From the NCBI GenBank assembly GCA_020536535.1, contig JAHLWZ010000004.1:186001-250000 (forward strand): 64,000 nucleotides of DNA, given 5' to 3'. The notes below the pieces were generated by a model, which saw only the letters and a program-made list of their open reading frames with translations, was not told the DNA's origin and ran no database searches. This stretch comes from Pelomyxa schiedti (Eukaryota; Evosea; Pelobiontida; Pelomyxidae). How positions within the stretch are numbered: the first letter of the stretch is position 1; the number at the start of each line of letters is the position of its first letter. A program made the translations under genes and the position numbers. Shown one piece after another: positions 25,321-36,415 of the stretch.

Positions 25321-25500
25321 AAAGCTCACTGTCAACAAATCTTGCATATTTTTACTTCGGCTTTGCACATCACCACCCCAACGGGTGCGTTGTATCTGCA
25401 AATGATTCTTTCCCAAACAGTTTGAACGTGTTGTTCCTTTCTGCTTCCAACAACACAAAACAACAAAACTAAGTTAAGTTTAACTTTGGTACCTTATTCT

Positions 25501-26955
25501 TTACTCGTGGTGGAGAATTTCACAAGAAACCGTGGCTACATCACCACCATCCTCATCACTCTCAGCTTCCCCTTCAGCAACCTCTGCCTCGTTGTGTGTT
25601 GGTGTCGATGCTGATGCCGTGGCTGTTGTTGTGGGTGTAGTAGTTGCAACTGAAGTTGAGGCAGAAGCTGCTTTCTTCGTCTTGCGCTTTTGCTTGTTTC
25701 TCTTTGCTCTGTCTCGGGCTGCCTGTGTTTTGGGTTTGGCACCGGGCTTGGCAGCGCTATTATTGGCGGCGGCTGGCTTCGTTGTTGTGGTGGTTGCGTT
25801 GAGGAGGGTTGTCAATTCGCCGGAGACGGCTGAGGTGTCACTGCTTGACGAAAACCTCTCGGCAATGGAGTGCAAATCCGCGATTCGCTTGCGCTGCTGC
25901 TCGTTTTTGGAGGCTTCCAGGGCTGTCAGCTCATCTAGAAGTTGTCGAGCCTCTTTCATCATGGGTGCAGGTGGAATAGTCGGCGTGGCGGCTTCTCGTA
26001 ACTCATTTGCTTTATGAAGTAGTACGAGCAGTTCCTGTAGTGAGAAGTCAAACTACAAAAGATTGGAAATAATAACAGAGCGGGGTACCTTTACATCGGC
26101 AACGGAGAGAGACTTCAACTCATCAGGTACAAACTGGGGAATGGAAGTGGGATTTATGTAAGGCTGTGCCCGTAGCATCTCACATGCAGACTGTGTGCAA
26201 GCAAAAAAGTCGAATAAATTGTCACTTGACGGAGGTTAGAGCGGAGGGATGGTGATAAAGGAAATGCACAAGGAGGGTTTGCCTGTCTTCAAGGAAAAAC
26301 AAAAGGTGGTCAATTATTTTCTGACTCTTTATCCTAGTTAGCAGCCACTGCAAGTCATGAACCCTCTCAGTAATTGCCAGTAGTGTATTCATCTCCGGTG
26401 CATCCTCTTTCAAAATAAATCAATTCCAATCCAGTCACAAAAAATTACATTCAACAGTGTATCATATAAACAAGCAGCATGAGATATAGCATCCCGATCC
26501 CAGCTTCGTAAACTTTATAATACAACAAACAACTCGCAAATCACCCCAACAAACAAACTGAAAATAAACCACGCCACAAATAGCATGACAAACAAGCAAA
26601 CAACAAAAACAAAGACACAAAACAAAGGGGCACCATTAGCGGGTCTCAGCAAAGACAGCAACGGCAGCAACGCACGTAGCCTCGCCCCCAACGCGCGCAA
26701 TCGTACTGCGTAGTACTGGGGCGTCGCGCCGTCGCACGCCGACGTGACGAAGTCGACGCCCTGCGTCAGCATCTTGATTGGCATCGCTATCACCTCCGAC
26801 ATTGTCCCACAATCCGCCGTGGCAGTTCCGCTGCTTGCCGAGGGAGTACAAGCCGACGCGACAGTGACCGACGTCGTACTAGCCATCAGATCTTTTTTGG
26901 ACGAAAACGAAGACCTGGTTTTCGGCCGAATACAACACAAGCCGAAAGTTCCCAT
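25501..26955 (-). CDS. unrecognised helical protein
   Basis: I do not recognise the family. The first exon (ATG 26955) gives a Ser/Thr/Ala-rich start, then a helical piece: MPIKMLTQGVDFVTSACDG and YYAVRLRALGARLRALLPLL. Later exons read SWDRDAISHAACLYDTLLN, DAPEMNTLLAITERVHDLQW, HLLFFLEDRQTLLVHF, SACEMLRAQPYINPTSIPQF, ELKSLSVADVKFDFSLQELL and then MMKEARQLLDELTALEASKN. The end is a basic, Thr/Ala-rich, KRNKQKRKTKK-containing disordered tail. Most of it predicts as amphipathic helix. The joint between the first and second exons does not resolve cleanly by eye, so the N-terminal exon may splice differently or be misassigned. Its start lies only 56 bases from the U2 gene on the opposite strand. 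Confidence 0.6.
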
Positions 26956-27011
26956 AATGAAAGAGGTAGGGTCTCGGGAGTATTTGCGCGGCCCGAGTTT
27001 AAAACTCCTTC
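26956..27011. promoter_or_regulatory. very short U2 snRNA upstream region with inverted repeat
   Basis: Only 56 bases separate the unknown gene's ATG from the U2 5' end. The gap holds an inverted repeat CTCGGG (26973-26978) / CCCGAG (26992-26997), followed by a TATA-like TTTAAAA near 26998. These are candidate snRNA promoter elements, by position only. Confidence 0.35.
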
Positions 27012-27207
27012 ATACCTTCTCGGCCTTTTGGCTAAGATCAAGTGTAGTATCTGTTCTTTTCAGCTTAATATCTGAAAGCTGCCCATTGGGTAGCATCGAT
27101 ATTAAACTTATTTTTCGTGGGGTCGCTGGGGGTGTCTGCTTGGTGGTGGGGCTTGCTCTGCTGCCAAGTTGGGTGCCCTCCTGATTGCCCAGGCACTGCA
27201 CTGCCGC
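27012..27207 (+). ncRNA. RNU2: U2 spliceosomal snRNA
   Basis: The 5' part matches U2 from other eukaryotes almost base for base: stem I CTTCTCGGCCTTTTGGCTAAG, then ATCAAGTGTAGTATCTGTTC containing the branch-site recognition GTAGTA at 27044-27049, then CAGCTTAATATCTG for stem IIa. An Sm-type site ATTTTTCG lies at 27110-27117 after a variable hairpin. The 3' half (stems III and IV) is diverged and GC-rich, and the exact 3' end is estimated. U2 pairs with the intron branch point. The recognition sequence matches the TACTAAC-like branch sites in this window. Confidence 0.93.
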
Positions 27208-27270
27208 CTAGTGTGGTCAGCCCCACTTTCCAAAAACAAAAAGAAGAGAAATGTAAGGATTGGGTGATAT

Positions 27271-28540
27271 TTATTTGGATTCCCTAAAGGGACAATTACT
27301 GGGGAGGGCATAGTCCGTTGTGGAGAAGTCAATGTGGAATCCTGTGAGTGTGGATGATGACGGCACACCAAGGTCATTGCCGGTGAGGTTTATTGAAAGT
27401 GGTGGTGAGTTGTATGACAGACCTGTGGATGATGCTACTTTCTTGGCCAGGCTGTAACCTGGGACTGTGGCGCTGATGACCACGCCAGAGCCGTCGGGCT
27501 TTTCTGGTAAGTGGCATTTTAGTGTGATAAACTGGCTGCAGGAATACAGCTTCCGTTCAGAGACACGCAATTGCACGTGAACGCCACTGGGGTAGGTGCT
27601 GTTCGCTTGTATACTCCACCCAAGGGTTTTGGAAGAGGGTTTTCCTTGGAGGTAGGTAACCTCGCATTCGGTATTAGACCCATTCCAATACGGATAGCCC
27701 TTGAGCTCGACATGAATGACGCACTTCACCTCGCTCGAAACAGCTGCGCATTGGTTATATAACGTTTGCTTGAAAGTAGTTCAGTACCGCCGTGAACTGC
27801 CGCTCTTAGAACTTGACACACCTGCCGACAACTAATAAGTGTCTCTGCAGGAAGGTATCCCGCAATAACTTGCAACAGATAAACAGGCAGATCCAACAAG
27901 TGAGTCCCTTCAAAGAATTGAGTATTTTAATTCCTCACAAATGAAAGTTGGATGGGAAAAACCATGGTGCACAGAAATTTCCTCTAAAAGAACTCTGAAT
28001 GAAGCCCGAAACCTATCAGAAGCACAAAGTAGCTGGAGTATATCGGGAGTTAGTGAAGGGTGTTTAGTGAATGGAAAACCTTTTGCTTTGAGATAGACTG
28101 TGAGAAATCCAGATGTCTGAACGCATTCAGGGAAAACTTGAAAAGAGTTACATTGCATAGAAGGAACTGCAAAAGCCTACCTGCTCATTTGCCCTAACCT
28201 GCTCCGTGAGTGCATGTTTCCTCTGAGATAAAGCACCAACAGTTTCGTCAGTAAGTGCAGAAAAGTTTTCCTCTATATCATTTAATATCTTATCTCTTTC
28301 CTGAATTCCAAGCAAAGGTAAGTCTGTTAGTAAATAAGGAAAGAAGACATCAACAACCATAGCCGTGGCAGATATCAAGTTACTTGCAACAATGGTCACG
28401 TATCCCAACAGAGTCTCCTCCTCACCACTCCGCCGTATCTCCTCCTTCGCCATGCGGTCGTCTCCATCCACGCCCTCAATTTGTTTTTCCTCAGTGTTTG
28501 TGGAATCAACGGCATTCTTCTGCACGACTTCGGTTCGCAT
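27271..28540 (-). CDS. F-box protein
   Basis: Probable substrate receptor of an SCF ubiquitin ligase. Exons join as ...EISVHHGFSHPTFI, then WTHLLDLPVYLLQVIAGYLP with AETLISCRQVCQVLRAAV, a clear F-box of about 40 residues that binds SKP1. A 44-nt intron leads into AVSSEVKCVIHVELKGYPYW and a beta-rich C-terminal domain of about 150 residues that I do not recognise, ending at TAA 27273-27271. Upstream is a helical region (SALTDETVGALSQRKHALTE) and a hydrophobic stretch TLLGYVTIVASNLISA. The 5' open frame extends to about 28699 without an ATG; MRTEVVQKN at 28540 is the first Met, so an upstream exon may be missing. The helical N-terminus could be a separate gene, but the splice phases join well. 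Confidence 0.65.
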
Positions 28541-28822
28541 GTCACCCCTCGGTGTGGTGATTGGTGCTGATGCAAACGAGGCCGTCGCCGGTGACGGGGC
28601 GCAGGACCCCTCCCCCGCTCCTCCGCCACTGCTTTCATATATCTTTGTTGTACTCGTCTCGATGCTGTCGCTTTTCCGGTGCTCTCTGTCGCCCCACAAA
28701 AAGAAGAATCAGATTTATGTTTTTTTGTCTTGAAGTTCGTCTTTTTTTTTTTTTTTTTTTTTGGTAAGTTCAGAGCAGGGGAGTGCTGTTACGCTAATAA
28801 GCTGGCGCCAGCTTGTTGGGAA

Positions 28823-31446
28823 TCAGGATTTCCTTGACTTTTTGGAGTTGCTTTTCGAGAGGGGAGGTTTGCGCCTCTTGGTTCCAGCTGATGGTGCTGA
28901 TGAAGAACGGCGCATTGCTCTGATGTGTGATGCAACCAATTCTGTGTGCCTGCTCACTGTTTCTTTGAGCCATAGGGGAACCCCCTGGGTGTATTCTACA
29001 TTCAGGTCTGCAGGTGTAAGCCTGAAGTAGTGTATGAACCACTTTGCAGTCTCCTTCTTGTCCGAACTCTCATGGACTCCTAGTGCTAACATCACCCTTT
29101 TTGGATTGACCAAACTATCTGATTTTGTGAGTGAGAAGTTCTTGCACAACCACTTGAGTGATTCGTGGCTATGGTGGCATAAAAGCACAATTTCGTCATC
29201 GGTCAAGTCCTCTTTTTTGATGGGAAGATTATCAGCCATCCACTTGGCTTGCTTGAAGTTGCATGCCGATACACAGTCCATGAATGCAGGACAAAATTCA
29301 GGCACATTCACAATGAGTCTACTCAGAGGCGAAAGCTCGTGTACAACAGGTATCAGGTCCATACAGCCAGGCCGTTTGGCAACCTTGCATAGACTAATCC
29401 AGGCCCCACCCATGTCATGTGGTTCAGGATGGAAGTACTTCAGGAGCCAGCAGAGAATAGAGGTCTCCGGTGCTATCTTTTTCTGGTAAAGCGTGTCATA
29501 AACTGCTGCTGCCTTGAGTAACCTTGCCAGAGGCATGTGTCCCAGTCCAGTTAAGTCACTGTGCTTGGTAAATGCCTTAACAACAATAGGGCATGAATTG
29601 TGTGCAATTTGTACACAGCTTTTAACACTGAAGGTGATTTTGGGTGCAATCCAATCCACAACCCTGGGAACAAGTTGGCAATATTGTGTAAACCTGTTTG
29701 CAGGTGGGTCCATCATTAAAAGTCTCCGCAGCAATATCTCTATGTATGTACTTGGAAAAATAGTGTCCATGTCAAATTTGCAGAAAAACCAATCAATTGC
29801 AGGTGCACACCCTACCTGGCAGCAAGTTGTAAATGGCTCCCAAAGGTAATCGGGATGCCAGTCAAATGTAGAGGCTAGGAAGCTGGCAACTAAGAATTTG
29901 GGGGGTGGTGCAACAAAATCTTGTACACCCTGCAGCCGGTGCTTGTGGTGAATTTCAACACTTTTTTGCAGTGCTACAGACAGGAATTCACGGCTGTGAA
30001 TCTCTTTATCTGTAATTCCGAAGGTTTCATGCAGCCATTCGATCCCCACAATGCTGTCTGTCTCACAACAAGCTTGTATCAGATCCATCAGGTTGTAGTG
30101 GGCATCATGTTTCCAGGCTCTGAGGACTATATTTGCAGCCTCAACGTGGTTGTGCTTCAAGGCCTCACTCATCATCACCAAGAAGGGTACTGCAAGTGGC
30201 TGTCTTTGTAAGGCTTGTTCCAGGAGATTCAGACAATCGTATTTGCAGGCCTGGCCAGCCAATTTTGGTGCCAAATACCTCCAATATGTAGGGGGTATTT
30301 CCAATAATTCTTGCAGTGCAATCACTTTCATTTCCCCACATTCGCATGCAGGGCCTAGTACATGGGAAATGTAACGGGACCTCACTATTGGAAATTTTTT
30401 TGAGGGGAACTTGAAAAGCCGCCGACATAAATCCAGAGACCCCACTGAAGCTGCATTTTTCACTGCATCCAGGTACAGCTGCAGATTGTCAATAACCAAC
30501 AGCTGAGTACTCACATACTCAAAGGTTGCCACAGAGCCAGATACGCACGCACAACAAAGTGCAGATTCCAAAGTATCTCTCTCTGCGTTCCTTCGGCTCC
30601 TGTCAAACAGTTCCACGCACTCCACGCGCCCGCCCAAGCAGGCGCAGCACAGAGCATTCCCCCCCTCGGTGTCCAGGGGCATCAGCCTCTGTCTCCTGTC
30701 GAAGCAGCTTCCGGCGAACCACCGGGCGAACTCGGCGTGGCCGTGCCCGACGGCGAAGGATATGGGCCCGGGGCACTCCCACACGCGGCCGCAGCCGCCC
30801 CACCTCCCGCAGTAGTCCTCGTTGCACAGGACCCAGTCGGCCACCCCGACGCAGCCGTGCGTGGCGGCCGCGCACAGGGCGCTGAGGGGCCCGCCCCAGC
30901 GCCGCATCAGGGCCCGGGCCACGAGGCCCCGGAGCGGGAACATGGCCTCCCCGCACTTGCACAGCACCTCCTCGCGGGCCCCCTCCCAGTGCCTCATGTG
31001 CTCCCTCAGGCCCTCCGTCGGCCACCGCCTCCCCCGGCACATCCCTGCCCCTGTCCCCCCCTTCTTCTTCTTCTTGTTGTTGGTGCCACCACCGCCGGCT
31101 GCTGCGGGTTGCTGTTGCTCCCTGAGCTCGTGCCACCTGGGCAGAATCTCGGTGGCCCTCCTCGTGCACCCGCAGAACGCGACCGCGACGGGGCCGCGGG
31201 TTACGCTACCACGGGGGCCGTACACGGGCGCGTTGTTGTGGTACCACTGCCACAGCTGGGCATTGTGGGCGGGCACCGGCGAGGAGAAGTACTCCGAGAA
31301 CACGCGGGGCACAACTACACGCCAGAGCAGGCCCGATGCGTCGATAGCACCTTGGTGGCGGACTATATCCACGCGTGGGCGTTCTGCTTGTTGTTGGTTA
31401 TGGGAGAAATTACCCTAGGCTACGCACCACGACAGCTTCCCTGCAT
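28823..31446 (-). CDS. ankyrin-repeat-type protein, largely intronless
   Basis: Long open frame of about 850 residues after a short first exon: MQGSCR joins across a 42-nt intron to AERPRVDIVRHQG. The N-terminus has SGLLWRVVVPRVFSEYF and a Gln/Gly/Lys-rich low-complexity insertion. About 15 degenerate repeats of 30-35 residues follow, of the ankyrin helix-turn-helix type: ALCAAATHGCVGVADWVL, ALCCACLGGRVECVELFD, ALCCACVSGSVATFEYVS, and more diverged ones (AKWMADNLPIKKEDL, SLKWLCKNFSLTKSD). The C-terminus is basic (KRRKPPLSKSNSKKSRKS). There is no kinase, SOCS or membrane domain. The single big exon and highly diverged repeats suggest a member of an expanded gene family. Partners are unknown. 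Its start is divergent from CLASP. Confidence 0.72.
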
Positions 31447-31658
31447 TTTTTTTGTAGAACCCAACAGCCTGCCAAATGCAAAATCGATTGATAATATCTC
31501 TCCCTGGTGCCCAATCACAGAAGGTGACAACAACCCGTATGTTCCACAGCTTCCGGCAATAAGAAGTGCAGGTTTTGAAAATTGAACCCTTTTTCATGTT
31601 TTCGTAGAATGCATCATTTCTGCCAGACAATAAAAAAAAAAAACGTTCTTGGGAGGGT
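31447..31658. promoter_or_regulatory. divergent gap between ankyrin-type gene and CLASP
   Basis: This 212-base gap between head-to-head starts shows no gene. The promoter role is inferred. Confidence 0.4.
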
Positions 31659-34600
31659 ATGCCGCGTTCAGTGCGATCTTTTGTGCAACAGATAACATCC
31701 AGAGGTAGGTAGCACGAGGGGAGACTCACAGATTTACCCTCCCAATAGATACAAAGCAGCGTCTTGTTGCTGTAGGGAAACTCGCAGAGTACCTTGAGGA
31801 GGACTCTGTGTTGGTATCACAACACTTTTTTTTTTTTTTTTTTGGAATGGATAGAAAACACTATGAACAGGACGAAGAGCTTGAGGACGTTGTTGGTGCA
31901 CTTATACAAAGTAGTTCTGATAACAACTTCCGAGTGAGTGAGGGTTCCTTGCGTGCGTTGGTGGTGCTGGTGTCAACAACAGAAGTCATTCTTAGCACAC
32001 AAGCCTATCTGGACTCCATTCTGCCTGCTGGATTTGCCTGCTTGGCTGATGGAAAGCAGCAAGTCCGTGACCAAGCTGCTCTGCTGCTCTTGGTCAGATT
32101 CTTGTTGCAGTAGAATTAATATGCTCACGTTTTGTTTGTGCTTTTATTTGCAGGTTGGGATGAGAATATCAACACCTCAAAAAGTGTATGAATTACTGGA
32201 GCCAGGTTTGACTCACAAAAACTCACGAATTAAGGAGCAGGTAGAATTTCTGAGGTTATAAATTAGCTAATCTCTTCAACAAGGTTGTTTTGTGCCTCTA
32301 CACTGCCTTGAAGGAATTTGGTTTCTCCAATGTTCCAACAAAAAAATTCACTCCTATGGTTATATCCCTACTGGAAGATGCTTCTACTTTTGTGAGAGAA
32401 GCTTGCATTCTTTGTCTAGAAGAAGTTTACAAGTTTCCATTGTTACTGTTGACATCCATTTTTTAACACTCTTCAGAAACGTTGGACCATCATTAATTAC
32501 TGAAATACAACAACGGAACATTCGCAATAGTGTTCTGTCGGTTGTTTTGGAAAGATTGGAGCAAGTTCCACTTGATCCCGCAATCATAGCCCCACCTCCA
32601 TCCCAAAATGCTGCAGTCCATAATCAAGTGAACTTAATTGGAAATTCTGGAACCAAGAAGCATCAACCAGGTACACCTATGAGTACATCGAGTGCCACTA
32701 GTTCTTTTTCCACACAACCGGGCAGTGCTTCAAAAGTAAAACCTGTGGCAACCAATACTAATGTACCAACCGCACCGAAAGAAAATAGAGTGGAGATACC
32801 TGCGATACGGGTTAAAAAATGGCTTGGATACTTTTTGTTAACCAAACTTGATTAGGTTTCCTCTGACAAGCAACTCCAGAAAGAACTTGAAGAAATTGAA
32901 TATGCTATATCATTACCTGATAATGATTGGGAACAGAGAATAGGAGCACTAAGAAAACTTATTGGTCTTGCTAAAGGGGGCTCTGCCTCTAATTCTCTTT
33001 TTATTTCGGCAATATCTACAAAGTTGCGTGACTTAATATCCCAACAGGTACATTTCTACAGTTACATTGTGTACTAACACCCTCAGTGCCTCGATTTGCG
33101 CTCAATGGTAGTCAAAGAAGCTTGTCAATGTGTGGAAACTCTTGCACTACTAATTGGTGAACCGTTTGAACCACTGGGTGACTTCTTTGTTGAAACCATG
33201 TTCCGAGTTATTGGCGTTGGAAACCATGTTATAGCGGACTCTGGTACTCAGTTTCTCAGTTGGAAAGCTTATTTTAATAACTTCAAGGAATTCAGGTACA
33301 AGAACTTCCTGTTGATAAGATTTTTTTAGTTGTTCAAGGGGCTGAGAGGTCTTCTCAACTGCACCCGACTTGGTAAAGGGGTTGGAAAAATACTAGAAAT
33401 GATGGCCTCAAAGAATCCACAACAAAGACAATTTGCTGCTGATTCGGCAGCAATAATTCTGAGTCAATATGATAAATACATGGCAAGTAGTAACTTTTGC
33501 GGTTATTTTTCTTTTAATTCTACAAGGGATCCCTAGATAGATATGCTGAACAGTTTGAGGCAGCAATCAAGGGATGCCTAAGTGATGCTTCTCCAGCTGT
33601 TCGATCCTGTGCGCGAACGGCATATTCTAAATTTTCCCTTTGTTGGCCAGATATTGCTCAGAGGTTTCTTGCAAACTTTGATTTCTAGTAGTGACTTTCC
33701 CTAAAGAACCCTTGCTTCTCTGGATCCTTCAACAAGAAAGAGACTTCAGGTTGCCTTAACTTCTTTTCAACACTAACCTTACTTAGGAAGAATTGAATAG
33801 ATCTGTAAACGGGACGTTAATAAATTCGGGTGGTACCAGTGTCAGTAAAAGCTCAACATCGAGTGTAAGGTAGACTTTCTCATACTTCTATCCGAATTTT
33901 ACTTTTCCTAGTGACTCTACTCCGAGCTTCCCACAGCAGAAGCAAAACGAGGTATTTCTTTGATTACTGGAAGGGTATAGCCCTAAATCTCATGTTTGAT
34001 GGTTCCTGCAGACTTATGCAATGAAAGTTCGTTCTACTGCTCAGCAAGACCCTCCACAGGTTTAACTGTGACACAATATGTGAGTTTAACAGTTGGTAAA
34101 GGATATGACTACCAATATCACTGTGACAGTAATGGAGCCACAAAAAAGGGCTGCCTCTAAACCCCAGGCCCGCCAAAAAGCTGGCCTTATTGCGGATAAC
34201 CCAGAAACCGCAAGTCCAGCTACTAGCGGTAAAGCAATTGAAGCCAAACTTTCTGATGAGGATACAAGTATTGAAACTAGTGTTGCTGATAGCAGTGTTG
34301 GGAATATCTCGGAGATGATAGAGCAAGCTGACTTAGCACAGTGGTCGTGCAGGCATAGTGCCTTTGTACAAATACGTGACGCTCTTGAGTCTCCTGTGGC
34401 TGTATCTTCTTTGGCTCGAGAAGGGAGCCGAGTAGAGGCTTTGATTTCTTGTTGTGAGAGACATCTAGATGACCCGCACCAAAAGGTCCCTTCTATAATT
34501 TGTCTAAACTAATAGAAATCAACTATCAGGTTTTTGTGTCAGTCTTAGAAGCTTTGGATATGAGTATCAAAAAATCGAAGCACAAGGCAAATCTCTATCT

Positions 34601-36333
34601 TAGTCATCTAATACCAGTACTTTTTCTCAAGTTGGTAACAACTTCAGATAAAATGAGACCTGTTGTTTCACAGGTAGTAGACATTTTTTTCTTGAAAAAT
34701 AAATTAGTTATTCCCCCACAGGTTCTCAAGTCAATACAACTTAACTGTTCTCCCGAATGCGTTTTCAGTACCGTTACCGAGTTTCTACAACATACCTCTT
34801 CTGAGGAACAGGTGGCATCAGAACAAACACAAAAACTTGTCTTGGCGGTGGTTGAGTTCTTTTTGGATATGTTCTCTGTAAAATTTTTCAGTGAGCCAAA
34901 AAGTACCGCATCTTTTTGTTTCTCAAACTTACTCTGCAATAGCTCTCCAAATACTTTTACCGATATTCGTTGGTCTCACAGAAGACTTTTCTGGAGATGT
35001 GCAAAAAGTGGGTAAATCCATATATCCTTGTGTTTCTCCACCTCTATCTTCCAGGCATCGTCAATTGCTATACAAGAATTATATACAAGATACACAAACA
35101 GTTTCCTCACAACCACAAAGTTTCTTCCAGAAAGTTGCTTAAGTTCCCTGAGGAAGGTTGGTATGTCCATAGTCTTTCAAGCTTGGAAATTTCTATCAGG
35201 TAGTAATTTCCATTGACCCTTCGTTTGATCAAAAAGTTGCCATCTCTAGAACACCCCAAAGAAGGTAACCACTTTTTGCTATTTTTCTCCTCTAATAGAT
35301 ACAGTCAAAGACAAGATACTTCACTTAAGCCCAAGTATCCCTTTAATACATTTATCTTGTGGTTTCACTTCCTTTAGCCTGGAGAAAAGCATATTTGAAG
35401 GTTTTGTGCTCCCTAGAAATCGTATGCTCCTGGGTGGTACGGAATTTTTCTTATTGTGGTAGTTCCCAAGGAGGTGGCAGCAGTGATCGAACAACTTTCC
35501 CAAGGGGGAACAGCCTGCAAAGAGAGCCTATGCCTAATAACGTTGAAGTTAACATCTTCCACACCTGAGGAAGATTGGGTCAGTAACCTCGACAGCTTAC
35601 TCTATGGAATACTGACTACTGCACAATCGGTGGAGGTTGGCCACCCAACTTTATTTTTCTGGCTCACTTCTGGAACAGACACTGCCCCGCCAGTTATCAT
35701 TACTGGTTTTAAGAGAACTCCTTGCATTTCATCCAGTCTTGTCTGGCAAACCACAGACTGTAAAATCTATTCTTGATTTATCTCTCAGAGCCAGCAATGA
35801 CAACGACCCCCAGGTGAGTTTTCAATCTCCTCACTTTGATTAATGTATTCCAGATTTGCGCTGCTGCACACCAAGTTTTGGACGAAATCGTCAAATCTGG
35901 TGACAAGTCCCAGCTTGCTGAGGTAATCTCCTTGGTGAGATGAACATTACATTAACAAATTCGTACCAGGCGACGCTACAAATAATGAATGCTTCCGGTG
36001 ACGAACCTGTTGTGGATGCTGCAGCACTCCAAGTATTAAGAATGGTGCTTAGGGACATTTCCCTACCCACCTGGAGGTCTCAGCCTGTTTGGCAAGATGT
36101 AAACACAACACTTATAAAAGTAAGAATGCCCTAAAAAAGAGGCCATAACTTACTGACAACCAACCCAGAATGTAAATCACAACGCCCTGATAGTTCGCAA
36201 GGAAAGTGCCTATTGCTTGGCCCAACTTATTCAGGGTTTGGGAGAAGGAATTCTACCTTCAAACGCTATCTCACCCTCACATATGATTCTTGTGAAAAAG
36301 TGCATGGACAACCTCACTTCCACTTCATTTTGA
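31659..36333 (+). CDS. CLASP: CLASP-family microtubule-stabilising TOG protein
   Basis: Microtubule plus-end and cortical stabiliser. Exon 1 MPRSVRSFVQQITSR joins to DTKQRLVAVGKLAEYLEED, the start of a TOG/HEAT array. Next come DGKQQVRDQAALLLLVRFL, TKKFTPMVISLLEDASTFVR and the CLASP-typical NVGPSLITEIQQRNIRNSVL with LERLEQVPL. A second TOG begins LEEIEYAISLPDNDWEQRIG and ALRKLIGLAKGG, then LRSMVVKEACQCVETLALLI, as in CLASP TOG domains. A basic, Ser-rich linker near 33780-34200 is the expected microtubule-binding region. C-terminal TOG repeats read SLLARE-like, IRKESAYCLAQLIQGLGEG and MDNLTSTSF. At least 18 exons, several very small. XMAP215 is less likely because of the DWEQR block and the repeat spacing. 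Confidence 0.82.
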
Positions 36334-36415
36334 CACTTCCACACCCTGTAACATACCAACAAACAAACCAAAGTTTTGGAATAGAACCAGAATAGCTGTT
36401 TGTTTTAATTACATT

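Noticed and set aside
26744-27184. Plus-strand ORF running through the U2 gene
   Set aside because: Its 3' part is U2 RNA and its 5' part is antisense to the unknown gene's first exon.
30526-31585. Long plus-strand ORFs opposite the ankyrin-type gene's GC-rich N-terminus
   Set aside because: They are Pro/Arg-rich antisense shadows without domains.
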